Shown here piece after piece: positions 44,400 to 44,645 of a DNA stretch of 44,645 nt. Under the pieces are notes generated by a model. It was not told the origin of the DNA. It saw only the letters and a list, made by a program, of their open reading frames with translations, and did no database searches. Position numbers and translations under genes: made by a program. Origin of the DNA: CAYNNP01 sp964398215. Lineage in GTDB: Bacteria > Planctomycetota > Planctomycetia > Pirellulales > Pirellulaceae. Location of the stretch: the NCBI GenBank assembly GCA_964398215.1, contig CAYNNP010000025.1:1-44645 (forward strand), written 5' to 3'. Numbering within the stretch: position 1 is the stretch's first letter; each line of letters opens with the position of its first letter.

Positions 44400-44645
44400 A
44401 GTGATTTCCTATGCGTGAGTTGAGAAACTTATTCGCTATCTGGATTCAAAATCCGGAAACAAATTTATTAGACGTAGCAGCGATTGAAAAGGGAAACGCA
44501 TCTACAGTGGAACGCCTGTTTACTGATCATGCGAATTCACTCTGCTACACCGATATGTTTGTGCACGTGAGAAAATTGAAGCCATAAAGGGACAGGCAAA
44601 TTTAGGATAGGTAACTGCGGAATTTGGCTGGTGCGAACGTGGGAA
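44400..44645. other. Upstream region of the last gene, edge of window
   Basis: 246 bases to the window end with no gene. The only structure seen is the 8-bp hairpin TCTGGATT-CAA-AATCCGGA (44439-44457, one G-T pair), 40 bases upstream of the last gene's start, which could be an operator or leader hairpin for it. No promoter hexamers stand out. Confidence 0.4.

Overview
The window looks like a chromosomal segment of a marine-type planctomycete (Planctomycetota, probably Pirellulaceae/Rhodopirellula-like). The taxonomic call is inference from gene families seen in the sequence: two pairs of planctomycete cytochrome/DUF1549-DUF1553 (PSD1-type) plus DUF1501 genes, a secreted sulfatase with a C-terminal beta-rich appendage, an NPYSAP-type N-terminus, a zinc-ribbon membrane protein with a Lys/Pro-rich N-terminus, and a DUF4159/ExbB/ExbD cluster. 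Base composition is near 50% GC throughout, and start codons often lack a clear Shine-Dalgarno. I see no insertion sequence, phage gene, CRISPR array or rRNA. There is one tRNA (His, GTG).

Layout. 1-1427: 3' part of a zinc-ribbon membrane protein. 1428-4684: clpC with a long hairpin-rich leader and a terminator. 4809-11079: secreted sulfatase, divergent from a PSD1 + DUF1501 pair. 11160-12865 (minus): cmoB and cmoA, the two enzymes that make cmo5U34 in tRNA. 13196-18696: a second PSD1 + DUF1501 pair, whose PSD1 protein carries a LamG-like insertion. 18853-19425: small membrane protein. 19529-26044 (minus): a coupled operon of NRAMP-like carrier, DUF58, TgpA-like transglutaminase, cytidylate kinase and ankyrin protein. 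26399-32673 (plus): a coupled operon of RDD, SpoIIM-like, polytopic membrane protein, DUF4129, DUF4350 and MoxR ATPase. The two operons together look like one MoxR/DUF58/transglutaminase envelope system split into divergent arms. 32701-33189: HugZ-like protein. 33218-38592 (minus): ExbB-like, two ExbD-like proteins, a small TM protein, a DUF4159 protein and a TPR protein, a candidate ion-driven envelope motor. 39079-39888: outer-membrane barrel protein. 39889-40435: a gene-free stretch with several hairpins and repeats. 40436-41194: TauE/SafE exporter. 41168-42974 (minus): three overlapping genes ending in an HTTM-like protein. 43007-43081: tRNA-His. 43668-44399 (minus): secreted hypothetical protein.

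The most interesting parts are the divergent MoxR/DUF58/TGase region with an NRAMP relative that has lost the metal-binding motifs of the family, the ExbB/ExbD/ExbD/DUF4159/TPR operon, a complete cmoAB pair in a planctomycete, and the structured non-coding stretches at 1737-1937, 13002-13059, 38800-38860 and 40037-40258. All functions are inferred from sequence motifs read by eye; no database search was run.
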